Source: Nannocystis exedens
Lineage (GTDB): Bacteria > Myxococcota_A > Polyangia > Nannocystales > Nannocystaceae
Assembly (NCBI RefSeq): GCF_002343915.1
Contig: NZ_NETK01000001.1
Coordinates: forward strand, 8,508,001-8,572,000
Direction of reading: 5' to 3'
DNA length: 64,000 bases
Numbering within the stretch: the stretch's first letter is position 1; every line of letters begins with the position of its first letter. Below the pieces are notes generated by a model that saw only the letters and a program-made list of their open reading frames with translations, did no database searches and was not told the origin of the DNA. Made by a program: the position numbers and the translations under genes. Shown one piece after another: positions 8,981 through 16,482 of the stretch.

Positions 8981-9420
8981 GACATGTCCATGGGGACATG
9001 GGCGAGCCCGCGGCGGCGGCCCCGCGGGGCATGCCCATCGGCCAGGCGACGCGCTCGCGGCGGAGGTCCTACTGGACATGTCTCGAGAGCCATGCGCCGG
9101 GGCCTTGAGGGGGTCCTGGAGGACATGTCCATGGGGCCATGCGGCGAGCCCCCGGCGGCGGTCCCGAGGGGATGTCCATCGGCCAGGCGACGCGCTCGCG
9201 CCGGATGATCTATTGGACATGTCCCAAGAGCCATGTTCCGAGGGGCGCGGCGGCGGTCCTGGAGGACATGTCCATGGGGTCGTGCGGCGCGGCTGCGGCC
9301 CCGAGGGCAGGCCCACCGGCCAGGCACGCGCTCGCGGCGGAGGTCCTCTTGGACATGTCCCGAGAGGCGTGCGGTAAACTCGCGGCGGCGGTTTTAAAAA
9401 ACATGTCCCGAGAGCCAGGC
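8981..9420. repeat. Tandem array of paired hairpin palindromes (about 140 bp period)
   Basis: Seven palindromes start at about 8981, 9072, 9120, 9214, 9263, 9350 and 9400, all built on GGACATGTCC plus an imperfect mirror such as ATGGGGACATG or CGAGAGCCATG. Two palindromes plus the intervening sequence, including a conserved CATCGGCCAGGCGACGCGC block near 9036, 9177 and 9316, form a unit repeated about three times. The array fills the space between the kinase operon and the convergent Ser/Thr kinase. The last copy supplies the C-terminal codons and stop of that gene and is followed on the minus strand by a T-rich run, so it may also act as a terminator. Confidence 0.85.
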
Positions 9421-12400
9421 GTCGAGCTCGCGGCGCAGTGGGGCGAAGCCGTCGCCGGGGCCGAGCAGGGCGCGGGCCTCGGCGACCAGGGCGCGGGCCT
9501 CGGCGCGGGCGGGAGGGTCGGGCCACAGCGCCTCGGCGAGGGCCAGGCGCAGGCGGGCGGACACCTCGGGGCGGGCGGGGGCGTGGTCCCTGGGCTCGGC
9601 CGCGAGCGCGCGGCGCAGCGGCTCGCGGGCGGCCGCGGGGTCGCCGGCGTCGAGGGCGGCGCGGCCGAGGCCGAGCAGGAGCGGCTGGACCAGCGGGTGA
9701 CCGTCGCCGCTCGGCTCGGCGATCGCCAGGGCGCGGCGGAACAGCGCCTGCGCGGCCGGGAAGCGGCGCTCGCGGCGGGCGACCTCGCCGAGGTCGTGCA
9801 GCAGGTCGGCGAGCTCGGGGTGGGTCGGGCCGAGGGTGCGCTCGCGGATCGCCAGGGCGCGGCGGAGGATCGCCTGCGCCTCGCCGAGCGCGCCCTGGCG
9901 CAGGCGGATCCGGGCGATGGGGCGCAGCGACGCGGCGACCGACAGGTGGTCCGGGCCGAGCGCGCGCTCCTTGATCGCCAGGGCGCGGGCGTGCAGCGCG
10001 GCGGCCTCGTCGTCGCGGCCGGTGTCGGTCAGCGCGGCCGCGAGGTTGCCGGTGAGCATGGCGGTCTGCGGGTGGTCGGGGCCGAAGAACTCCTCGGCGA
10101 GGGCGACGGCGCGGCGGTGGCCGGCCTCGGCCTCGGCGTGCAGGCCGAGCTCGGCGAGGGTGTTGCCGAGGTTGCTCAGGGTGCCGATCAGCGCCTGCGG
10201 GTCGGGCCGCTCGGGGCGGTCGAGCAGGGCCAGGGCGCGCTCGTGGAGCTCGCGCGCGGCCGCGAACTCGCCGCGGATCTGGCGGACGATGCCGGTGTGG
10301 CCGAGCCGCTTGGCCTCGAGGACATGTCCCTCGGGACCTAGCCTTTGGGCCATGGCGCCGGCGAGCTCGGACCAGCGGATCGCGTCCTCGGTGGCGGTCT
10401 GGTAGACGCCGACGCAGGCGATCAGCTCGATCATGGCGCGCGCGGCCAGCTCGTCGAGGCGGGCGGCCACGGCGGCGAGGGCGGCGCGGGTCAGGGTGAT
10501 CTCGGCGGCCCGGGGGTCGCGGGTGCGGTTCTGCAGCAGGCCGAGGATGTAGGCCGCCTCGGCGGCGAGCGGCGGGTGGTCGAGGTGGGCGGCGGCGGCG
10601 TGGGCCTCCTCGGCGCGGGCGAGGCCGTCGGGCAGGCGGCCGGCGTCGAGCAGCGCCTTGGCGTCGGCGAGCTGCTGACGGACGGCCTGGATCTGCGCCA
10701 GCGCGGCGGGGTCGGCGGGCGGGGCGGGCGGGGCGGCGAGGGCGGCCGGGTCGGCGCAGCGCTGCACCGGGGTCAGGGCGGCGGCCGCCTGGACGGCGCG
10801 GCCCTCGACGTCGGGACCTGTCCGAACGAGCAGGTCGGTGAGGGCCGCGAGCTCGCGCCGGCGCTCGTCGAGGCAGGTCATGCGCAGGTCGAGGAGCTCG
10901 TGCGACTGCTCGCGGCGGACGTGGGTGGCCCGGCAGGCGTCGGCGTGGGCGGCCAGCCAGGCGGCGGCCCAGGCGTCGAGGGTGGCGACGACGCGGTCGG
11001 CGGTGGCGCGGGCGTGGGCGCGGCCGGTGGTCAGCAGGGCGGCGTGGACCTGGGCGCGGCGGGTCGGGTCCCAGGCGCCGGCGAGGGCCAGGGCGCCGCC
11101 GCGGCAGACCTCGTCGTCCTCGCCCGACTGGGCGTAGCCCCACACGCCGGCGCCGAGCAGCAGGCCGAGCGCGAGGCCGGCGGCGCCGGCGGCCCGGGCC
11201 CTGCGCGAGCGCAGGGCCCGGCGCTCGAGCACGTCGAGCAGGGCGCCGACGTCGGGCCAGCGCGCGCGCGGGTCGACGCTGAGGCCGCGGGCCAGCGCGC
11301 GCGGCAGCCAGGCCGGGATGCGTCTGTCTCTGGGGACAGGTCGAAGCTTGCCGCGGGAGATCGCCTGCAGCAGCGCCATCGCCCCGCCGTCGCCGAACGG
11401 GTGGGCGCCGTGGACCGCCTCCCACAGGGCGACGCAGAAGCTGAACTGGTCGCTGCGCGGGCTGGTCGGCAGGCCCATGAACTGCTCGGGGGCCATGTAC
11501 GCCGGCGTGCCGACCAGGGCGCCGACGCGGGTCAGGCGGCTGTCGACGCTGACCAGCGAGCCGACGTCGAAGTGGGCGCCCGAGGCCTCGGGGAGGCGCT
11601 CGCGCAGGCCGGAGGCCCACGGCGGCGGGGTGTCGAGGCCGACCCTCGGGTGGCGCGCGCTCGAGGCCTCGGGCGGGCGCTCGCGCAGGCCGGAGGTCCA
11701 GGCCGGCGGGGTGTCGCCGAGCTGCAGGTCGCGCGGGCTCGCGGCCGCGGGCGGCCGTTCGCGCGGGCCCGAGGTCCAGGCCGGCGGGGTGTCGCCGAGC
11801 TGGGGATCGCTCGCAAGCTCGGGCGGCCGTTCGCGCGGGCCCGAGGTCCAGGCCGGCGGGGTGTCGCCGAGCTGGGGATTGCTCGCAAGCTCGGGCGGCC
11901 GTTCGCGCGGGCCCGAGGTCCAGGCCGGCGGGGTGTCGCCGAGCTGGGGATCGCTCGCGCTCGCGGGCTCGGGCGGCCGTTCGCGCGGGCCGGAGCCGTC
12001 GAGGAGGCGCTCGCGCAGGCCGGAGGCCCACGCCGGCAGCGAGTCGCTGGCCTTTGGGACATGTCCGTCGGGACCTGGCTCTTCGGACTCGCTCGTGCGG
12101 GCCAGGCCGAAGTCGAGCACGCGCACGCGGCCGTCGTCGCCGACGAGCACGTTCTCGGGCTTGAAGTCGCGGTGGACCAGGCCGGCGGCGTGGGCGGCCT
12201 GCAGGCCGCGGCCGGCGGCGACGAACAGGGCGAGCACGTCGCGCCAGGGCAGCTTCCGCTCGGCGAGGTAGTGGCGCAGGGTGACGCCCGGGACGAACTC
12301 CATGGCGACGAAGACGCGGCCGTCGACCTCGCCGGCGTCGTGGACCGCGACCACGTTGGGGTGGGCCAGCCGGGCCAGCGCCTTGGCCTCGCGCCGCAGG

Positions 12401-12669
12401 CGGGCCCCGGGGCCGTGGCTGTCGCTCTCGGGCGCGCCCTCGGGCCGGCCGAGCAGCTTGAGCGCGACCTTGCGGTCGAGGCCGGGGTCGAAGGCGGCGT
12501 AGACGACGCCCATGCCGCCGGCGCCGAGCCGCTCGAGGATGATGTAGCGCCCGAGCAGCTGGCCGGGCTCGAGCGGGGCGTCGGCGGCGCGGGGCGCCGG
12601 CGCGACCGGATCGTCGGCGACCGCGGTGCGCGTCAGCGCGAGCGTCTCGGCGTAAGCGCGGTCCTCCAC
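9394..12669 (-). CDS. Ser/Thr protein kinase with repetitive activation-segment insert, membrane helix and TPRs
   Basis: This is a receptor-like Hanks-type kinase of about 1091 residues. It has glycine loop GAGGMG (about residue 50), VALK lysine, catalytic loop HRDFKPEN (about 167) and DFG (about 187). The expected GTPAYMAPEQ occurs only near residue 388: about 200 residues of a 24-26 residue repeat (core TPPAWTSGPRERPPE) sit between DFG and APE. A single transmembrane helix follows (about 485-510), then a long C-terminal region with TPR-like repeats to the stop. The catalytic residues look intact. The GTG at 12669 is chosen because homologous sequence begins at DRAYAETLAL and the upstream frame is arginine-rich. 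A TATACT box ends 9 bases before it and there is no Shine-Dalgarno sequence. Confidence 0.88.
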   Translation of the reverse strand: MEDRAYAETLALTRTAVADDPVAPAPRAADAPLEPGQLLGRYIILERLGAGGMGVVYAAFDPGLDRKVALKLLGRPEGAPESDSHGPGARLRREAKALARLAHPNVVAVHDAGEVDGRVFVAMEFVPGVTLRHYLAERKLPWRDVLALFVAAGRGLQAAHAAGLVHRDFKPENVLVGDDGRVRVLDFGLARTSESEEPGPDGHVPKASDSLPAWASGLRERLLDGSGPRERPPEPASASDPQLGDTPPAWTSGPRERPPELASNPQLGDTPPAWTSGPRERPPELASDPQLGDTPPAWTSGPRERPPAAASPRDLQLGDTPPAWTSGLRERPPEASSARHPRVGLDTPPPWASGLRERLPEASGAHFDVGSLVSVDSRLTRVGALVGTPAYMAPEQFMGLPTSPRSDQFSFCVALWEAVHGAHPFGDGGAMALLQAISRGKLRPVPRDRRIPAWLPRALARGLSVDPRARWPDVGALLDVLERRALRSRRARAAGAAGLALGLLLGAGVWGYAQSGEDDEVCRGGALALAGAWDPTRRAQVHAALLTTGRAHARATADRVVATLDAWAAAWLAAHADACRATHVRREQSHELLDLRMTCLDERRRELAALTDLLVRTGPDVEGRAVQAAAALTPVQRCADPAALAAPPAPPADPAALAQIQAVRQQLADAKALLDAGRLPDGLARAEEAHAAAAHLDHPPLAAEAAYILGLLQNRTRDPRAAEITLTRAALAAVAARLDELAARAMIELIACVGVYQTATEDAIRWSELAGAMAQRLGPEGHVLEAKRLGHTGIVRQIRGEFAAARELHERALALLDRPERPDPQALIGTLSNLGNTLAELGLHAEAEAGHRRAVALAEEFFGPDHPQTAMLTGNLAAALTDTGRDDEAAALHARALAIKERALGPDHLSVAASLRPIARIRLRQGALGEAQAILRRALAIRERTLGPTHPELADLLHDLGEVARRERRFPAAQALFRRALAIAEPSGDGHPLVQPLLLGLGRAALDAGDPAAAREPLRRALAAEPRDHAPARPEVSARLRLALAEALWPDPPARAEARALVAEARALLGPGDGFAPLRRELDAWLSGHVF
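10319..10339. repeat. Palindromic element inside kinase TPR region
   Basis: AGGACATGTCC-CTC-GGGACCT is read in frame as part of the kinase (LGPEGHVLEA). It is a copy of the dispersed family inside a coding sequence. Confidence 0.65.
10816..10835. repeat. Palindromic element inside kinase
   Basis: ACCTG-TCCGAACGAG-CAGGT, with five perfectly paired outer bases, is read in frame within the kinase sensor region (LLVRTGPD). Confidence 0.5.
11323..11341. repeat. Palindromic element at the end of the kinase catalytic domain
   Basis: TCTGTC-TCTGGG-GACAGGT is read in frame as PVPRDRRIP. It sits in the variable stretch of the kinase C-lobe. Confidence 0.5.
11580..12050 (-). repeat. In-frame tandem repeat (72-78 bp) in the kinase activation segment
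   Basis: The block GAGGTCCAGGCCGGCGGGGT recurs at about 11693, 11771, 11843 and 11915 with spacings of 78, 72 and 72 bases, and diverged copies lie on both sides. All spacings are multiples of three, so the frame is preserved. The units translate to repeats with a conserved TPPAWTSGPRERPPE core followed by a variable linker ending in QLGD. Confidence 0.9.
12058..12078. repeat. Palindromic element next to the kinase DFG motif
   Basis: GACATGTCC-GTC-GGGACCTGG is read in frame as PGPDGHVP. It marks the N-terminal edge of the repetitive activation-segment insert. Confidence 0.65.
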
Positions 12670-13252
12670 CAGCGAGGCAGTATATCGAGGCCCTCGCCGG
12701 CCCGCGCGGGCGGTTTTGCTCGGCCGGGATTGCGAAGGCGGACCCCGTCCGCATGCGGTCCGCAGGCGCGAGGCGAGGCGGGACCGAGCCGGGCCGAGCC
12801 CGGCCCGCGATGGCACGGATGAGATCGGCGCCGCCGCGCCTGGGCGGCCCGTCGCCGCAGGGCGTGACGCGAAACGCGAGGACGCGGCCGCGCGGCGAGG
12901 GTCACGAACAGGCGACGCGCGCGGCCGGAGACCGCGTGGCGACGTGGACGAGCGCCGCGAACACGGCCGAGCGGCGCCCGGCACCGTCGGCTCCGTCCCA
13001 CCGCGAGGATCCGCGAACCGCAGGTCGTCGGCGACCGGGCGCGGGCATCGTCTCGCGCCCCGAGCACGGACGCGCGTCGACCGATGCACCCGCGCGGATG
13101 CGGCGAGGCGAATGCGTCGATCGCCGTGCGACGCACCGGTACGCGCCGAGGCGAACGCGTCGATCGTCGTGTCGTGATTGGCAATCGAGGATGACAGGAC
13201 CGCCAGGGGCCGTGACGCGCCCTCGCGTCCCCGGCGGCCTGGCGGTCCGCGC
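12670..13252. other. Intergenic stretch without a supported gene
   Basis: Open frames on both strands give only arginine- and alanine-rich sequence without recognisable motifs. The stretch contains the putative kinase promoter at its left edge. It also holds a short direct repeat (GCGAA-GCGTCGATCG) near 13108 and 13152. I see nothing else. Confidence 0.6.
12679..12684 (-). promoter_or_regulatory. Candidate -10 box of the kinase gene
   Basis: TATACT on the minus strand ends 9 bases before the GTG start. No Shine-Dalgarno sequence fits between, so transcription would begin within a few bases of the start codon, giving a near-leaderless transcript. Confidence 0.5.
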
Positions 13253-13527
13253 TCACTTCACGAGCAGGACGAGGTTGTCGAACCAGATGTCGGAGGCCTT
13301 CGTCGACCCTTCCCCTCATCGCCAACCCACCACTTGGTCATCATGCCGCAGTGCCCGCCTGTATGCTCCGATCTTGTTCGCGCGGCGCGAGTACATACTG
13401 GGCTCTTCCGCACCGCGAACTGGGCATTTCGCTCGTCGATCAAAGCGCGCAGTCGGAACGGCCTGGCAGCGGACCACATACCAGCCGAACTCGTCGACCG
13501 TCTGCCGCTCCGACGCGGCGCGGCATG
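13253..13527 (-). pseudogene. 3' remnant of a secreted or lectin-like protein gene
   Basis: The minus strand ends with KASDIWFDNLVLLVK and a stop at 13253-13255. A neighbouring frame just upstream reads GMMTKWWVGDE, and a third reads VDEFGWYVVRCQAVP. The pieces resemble parts of one concanavalin/lectin-like domain (aromatic, WFDNLVL ending) split by frameshifts. No start codon or signal is left. The IS256 remnant lies directly upstream, so insertion or deletion may have removed the 5' part. The family call is tentative. Confidence 0.35.
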
Positions 13528-13554
13528 AGGCACTTACGCGACCTTCTCGGCCAC

Positions 13555-14150
13555 GTCAATGGATGGATCGAGAGCCCGCCGAGGTCGCGCCGCAGCCAGC
13601 GATCCAGCTCGGCCCCGGTCGCCGCGACGAATCGACGGCTGACCGCGCTCTTGCTCGTGCCCCTCGTCTTCACGTCCTCGGGCACCTTCTCCAGCGAGCG
13701 CCCGTATTTGCGAGTCGACACGCCGATCAACATCTGCTCGACCGCCCGCCGATTCAGGGGATCCTCGGAGGCGAGCCGGTCCCAGGTCGCAAGATTCACC
13801 TCCTTGCCGTCCTTGCGGACCCGCGGCCGCTGCACCTCGACTCGCCGCCCTCCAAGGGCGAGACTCCCCGCGGTCGTGCCGTTCCGGCTGGGCCGATCTC
13901 CCATGCCTCGCGCGTACCGAGGCCCGCACAGCTCCTCGACCTCCTGCTGCAGCAGGGCGCTCAGCGCGACCAGTCCGAGGCGTGTCACCGCCCCGTACAG
14001 CTCCTCGTGGAGCAGCTCCGGCAGCGGCATCGTGAGCTGACGGCTCGTCGGTGCGACGATCTCGACTTCGTTCCTGGGGCTCTTCCTGGCACTCTTGATC
14101 ACGGCGGTCCTTGTCGTTTTCGAGCCCCGAGAATCCTCTCGGGGTGATGA
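13555..14150 (-). pseudogene. Truncated IS256-family (mutator-type) transposase
   Basis: The N-terminal third of an IS256-type transposase is readable: LLQQEVEELCGPRYARG, DRPSRNGTTAGSLALGGR, VEVQRPRVR, STRKYGRSLEKVPE and SKSAVSRRFVAATGAEL. The catalytic DDE portion that should follow is missing; after LRRDLGGLSI the sequence no longer matches. No terminal inverted repeats or target duplication can be defined. It is a dead remnant lying between two other truncated genes. Confidence 0.8.
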
Positions 14151-14189
14151 GGCCGCCACCTGAAATTTCAACAGCACCCGGGACATGGC

Positions 14190-14302
14190 CGGAACACCGC
14201 GTAGGGACCGGTTCCGGTCGCGACCCAGTACACCGTGAGCGACAGCGCCTCGGCGCAGAGGAGGCCGCCGAGGATCCGCACCCGGAGCGGGAGAGGGGAC
14301 AT
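14190..14302 (-). pseudogene. 5' fragment of a small membrane protein gene
   Basis: The product begins MSPLPLRVRILGG followed by a hydrophobic helix (LLCAEALSLTVYWVA), a typical first transmembrane segment. It stops after about 44 residues where the IS256 remnant begins. I read it as the 5' end of a membrane protein gene cut by the insertion. The -10 box 6 bases upstream suggests it was a functional gene. Confidence 0.4.
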
Positions 14303-14308
14303 GGTGTC

Positions 14309-14314
14309 AGTATA
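14309..14314 (-). promoter_or_regulatory. TATACT box 6 nt before a start codon
   Basis: TATACT, then GACACC, then the ATG at 14302 on the minus strand. This spacing puts the transcription start at or next to the A of the start codon. Confidence 0.5.
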
Positions 14315-14450
14315 ACCCGCACCATGAGCAGCACATGAGGGATTCCCGCGACCTCGGTGCACGCTCTGGAGACACAAACTCGACGCGGCGGCCGACCTGC
14401 TGCCGCGCGCTGTCGATCATCTCGCTGTCAGGTGGTCCGCGCACGTGTGC

Positions 14451-14456
14451 TATACG
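14451..14456 (+). promoter_or_regulatory. TATACG box 6 nt before the reductase start
   Basis: TATACG, CAGCCC, ATG at 14463. It resembles the other leaderless-type starts in the window except that the last base is G. Confidence 0.4.
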
Positions 14457-14462
14457 CAGCCC

Positions 14463-15317
14463 ATGAAGATCGCCATCCTCGGTCCCGGAGGGATCGGCAG
14501 CACCTTCGCCTTCCAGCTCGCGCGCGCAGGCCACGATGTCACCGTCATCGCCCGCGGTGCCCGCCTCGCCTATCTCGAGCGCGAGCAGGCGATCGTCAAG
14601 AACACCGGAGAGCGCGCCGCAGTCCGGGTCCAGGGCGCCCTCGATCCCGCGACCGAGTGGGACCTCGTGCTGGTCACCGTGCTCGCGTCTCAGGTCGACG
14701 CCGTGCTGCCGGCCCTCGCCGCCAGCGCAGCGCGGACGATTCTCTTCATGTTCAACACGTTCGAGCCGCTCGACCGCTTACGCGACGCCGTCGGCCGCGA
14801 GCGCGCCGCCTTCGGCTTCCCGGCGATCCTCGCCTGGCTCGACGACGGCGTGTTGACGACCCGCATCGTCACTCGCGGCCCGCTGCTCACCCCGGTCTCC
14901 GATCCCGCCTGGGCCCCGGTCTTCACCGCTGCGGGCGTTCCCACGGTCGTAGAGCCCGACATGCAGAGCTGGCTGCGCACCCACGCCGCCTTCGTCGTCC
15001 CCGGCATGATCGCCAGCGTGCGGGCCCATGAGCGCCGCGTCGGCATCTCCTGGTCCGAGGCGATGGCGCTCGCCCGCGCGTCCGACGAGGGGTTCCGCCT
15101 GGTGCGCCGGCTCGGCGACGCCGTCGTCCCCGCCGCGATGGTCACCTACAGCCGCCTGCCCACCGTGGCGACCGCCGCCCTGATGTGGGCGATGAGCCGG
15201 AGCCCGTCGATCCGTCGCTCCGGCGCCGCCGGTCCCGGCGAGTCGCGCACGCTGATCGACATGATGAGCGCCGCGGGCCCCGACCACACCCGGGCCCTGC
15301 TCGCCGTGCGCCCGTAG
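14463..15317 (+). CDS. Ketopantoate reductase-type (ApbA/PanE family) dehydrogenase
   Basis: The 284-residue product begins with the NADP-binding Rossmann motif of the family (MKIAILGPGGIGSTFAFQLA) and keeps its two-domain length. Family members reduce 2-dehydropantoate to pantoate with NADPH in the coenzyme A pathway, but many paralogues have other or unknown 2-ketoacid substrates. Conserved catalytic residues of the C-terminal helical domain are not obvious, so I do not assign panE. The ATG at 14463 begins directly at the Rossmann strand. A TATACG box 6 bases upstream and no Shine-Dalgarno sequence suggest a leaderless transcript. The gene stands between the IS256 and IS66 remnants. Confidence 0.75.
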   Translation: MKIAILGPGGIGSTFAFQLARAGHDVTVIARGARLAYLEREQAIVKNTGERAAVRVQGALDPATEWDLVLVTVLASQVDAVLPALAASAARTILFMFNTFEPLDRLRDAVGRERAAFGFPAILAWLDDGVLTTRIVTRGPLLTPVSDPAWAPVFTAAGVPTVVEPDMQSWLRTHAAFVVPGMIASVRAHERRVGISWSEAMALARASDEGFRLVRRLGDAVVPAAMVTYSRLPTVATAALMWAMSRSPSIRRSGAAGPGESRTLIDMMSAAGPDHTRALLAVRP

Positions 15318-15391
15318 CCGCCGCGCGCCCGTGGCTGCCGCGCGGCGCGTATCCCGGTCAGGAAACCCCATGTTCCGCGCCCTGGTGTTCG

Positions 15392-15492
15392 TCGCTGATC
15401 TTCGTATGCACCGAGCCGCAGGACATGCGGCGCGGGTTTGATGCGCTCGCGCTCACGGTGCGCCAGGTGATCGGCGAGGACCCACGCGGCGG
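15392..15492 (+). mobile_element. IS66 Orf2 (TnpB) fragment
   Basis: The plus strand reads LIFVCTEPQDMRRGFDALAL and continues TVRQVIGEDPRGG. This matches the conserved start of the IS66 accessory protein Orf2 (LxxTEPxDMRKGFDGLA). Sequence before and after does not continue the protein, so only about 33 codons survive. Confidence 0.75.
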
Positions 15493-15493
15493 A

Positions 15494-15580
15494 TCATCGT
15501 CGAGCCTCCAGCACGTCGAGCACGCGCCCGAGCATGTCGGCCTCGACATGACCGCGGATCCGGAGCACCACGCGCGTAGA
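15494..15580 (-). mobile_element. Possible IS66 Orf1 (TnpA) C-terminal fragment
   Basis: The minus strand reads VVLRIRGHVEADMLGRVLDV and stops at about 15494, with an ATGAT overlap after the stop region as seen at IS66 orf1/orf2 junctions. It points in the opposite direction to the adjacent Orf2 fragment, so the two are probably pieces of different or rearranged copies. Confidence 0.4.
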
Positions 15581-15618
15581 GGGCGGCTCTGGTCGCTTAC
15601 CACAGGTTTGAGTGTGCC

Positions 15619-16482
15619 TCACGTCGGGGGCCGGCACGGAGGCTTGGGGCCGGCGTCTTTCGCGCAACGAACGCCGCCGTTGTCGGACCACGCCTCGCGC
15701 GGCGCGTACCCGCCGTGCTCGTCGATGGCCATGTCGGCCCAGTGCCCCGTGGCGAACGACGAGCCGCGGGCGATGCGGGTCGAGTTCTCGTTGGCGGTGT
15801 TGCCCGTCGAGGTCGCCTCCGCGACGTTGCCGAACATGTCCACCACGCCATCCGGCGTCGTGTCGCCCGGCTTGCTGCCGACCGGCCAGGGCCGCTTGCG
15901 ACCGCAGCCGGTGCGCCCGTCCTCTCGCCGCTGGCCGAGGTCGAGCACCGCCAGGTCGCAGCTGGGCTTCGCGTCGCCCCAGGGGAACTTGCGCTGGGCC
16001 TCCCGCCCGCGCGCCGCCCAGCCCCACTCCTGCGCGGTCGGCAGTCGCTTGCCCGCCCAGAGGCAGTACGCCTCGGCCTGGTACCAGTCGATGCAGTTGA
16101 TCGGCATGTCGTCGGCGTCCGTCATCTGCCAGGTGCAGGCGAGCTCGGCGCGCTGGCCGGTCGCGGACAGCGGCGGCGAGTAGCCGGCGTCGACGAACTT
16201 GCGGAAGGCCGCCACCGTCACCTCGGTGCGGTCGAGCCAGAAGGGCTCGAGGTGGTAGGTCTTGCGGTCCTCGGTGTAGACCGTGTCGCCGCCAGCGATG
16301 AACACCATCCCGGGCTCGTCCGCGCAGTCCCGCGGCGCGGCAGGTGCGGGGGGCTCGCTCGCCGTCTGCGCGCGGGGAGGCGCCGGAGCTGGCGCGGGGG
16401 TGTCGGCCGGTCGCGGCGCCGAGCCGCAGGCGAGCGGCGCGAGGACGAGGAGCGTTCGATACACAGCCGGTCGTTTCATCAT
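15619..16482 (-). CDS. Formylglycine-generating-enzyme-like (SUMF1/PvdO) lipoprotein
   Basis: The 287-residue product has a short signal with a lipobox-like LVLAPLAC and a Pro/Ala linker. The FGE-sulfatase fold follows: GMVFIAGGDTVY, PFWLDRTEVTVAAFRKFVD, the core INCIDWYQAEAYCLWAGKR, LPTAQEWGWAARG, FPWGDA, then a DMFGNVAEAT variant of GNVWEW and RGSSF. Proteins with this fold include formylglycine-generating enzymes and many of unknown activity; I do not see the paired active-site cysteines of true FGE. Its start overlaps the stop of the upstream gene by 4 bases, so the two are co-translated. The 3' end abuts the IS66 remnants. Confidence 0.85.
   Translation of the reverse strand: MMKRPAVYRTLLVLAPLACGSAPRPADTPAPAPAPPRAQTASEPPAPAAPRDCADEPGMVFIAGGDTVYTEDRKTYHLEPFWLDRTEVTVAAFRKFVDAGYSPPLSATGQRAELACTWQMTDADDMPINCIDWYQAEAYCLWAGKRLPTAQEWGWAARGREAQRKFPWGDAKPSCDLAVLDLGQRREDGRTGCGRKRPWPVGSKPGDTTPDGVVDMFGNVAEATSTGNTANENSTRIARGSSFATGHWADMAIDEHGGYAPREAWSDNGGVRCAKDAGPKPPCRPPT

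Noticed and set aside
10345..12822. An 825-codon plus-strand frame opposite the Ser/Thr kinase
   Set aside because: It is the mirror of kinase codons (Gly/Ala/Arg/Glu-rich, repeat-bearing) with no domain signature, while the kinase has all catalytic motifs.
12633..13089. Starting the kinase at the upstream ATG at 13089
   Set aside because: The added 140 residues are arginine/proline-rich and unlike any kinase N-terminus; the GTG at 12669 matches the typical DRAYAETLAL start and has a promoter-like box.
12753..14147. A 464-codon plus-strand gene across the IS256 remnant
   Set aside because: It crosses unrelated segments and the antisense of the transposase, and shows no domain or signal.
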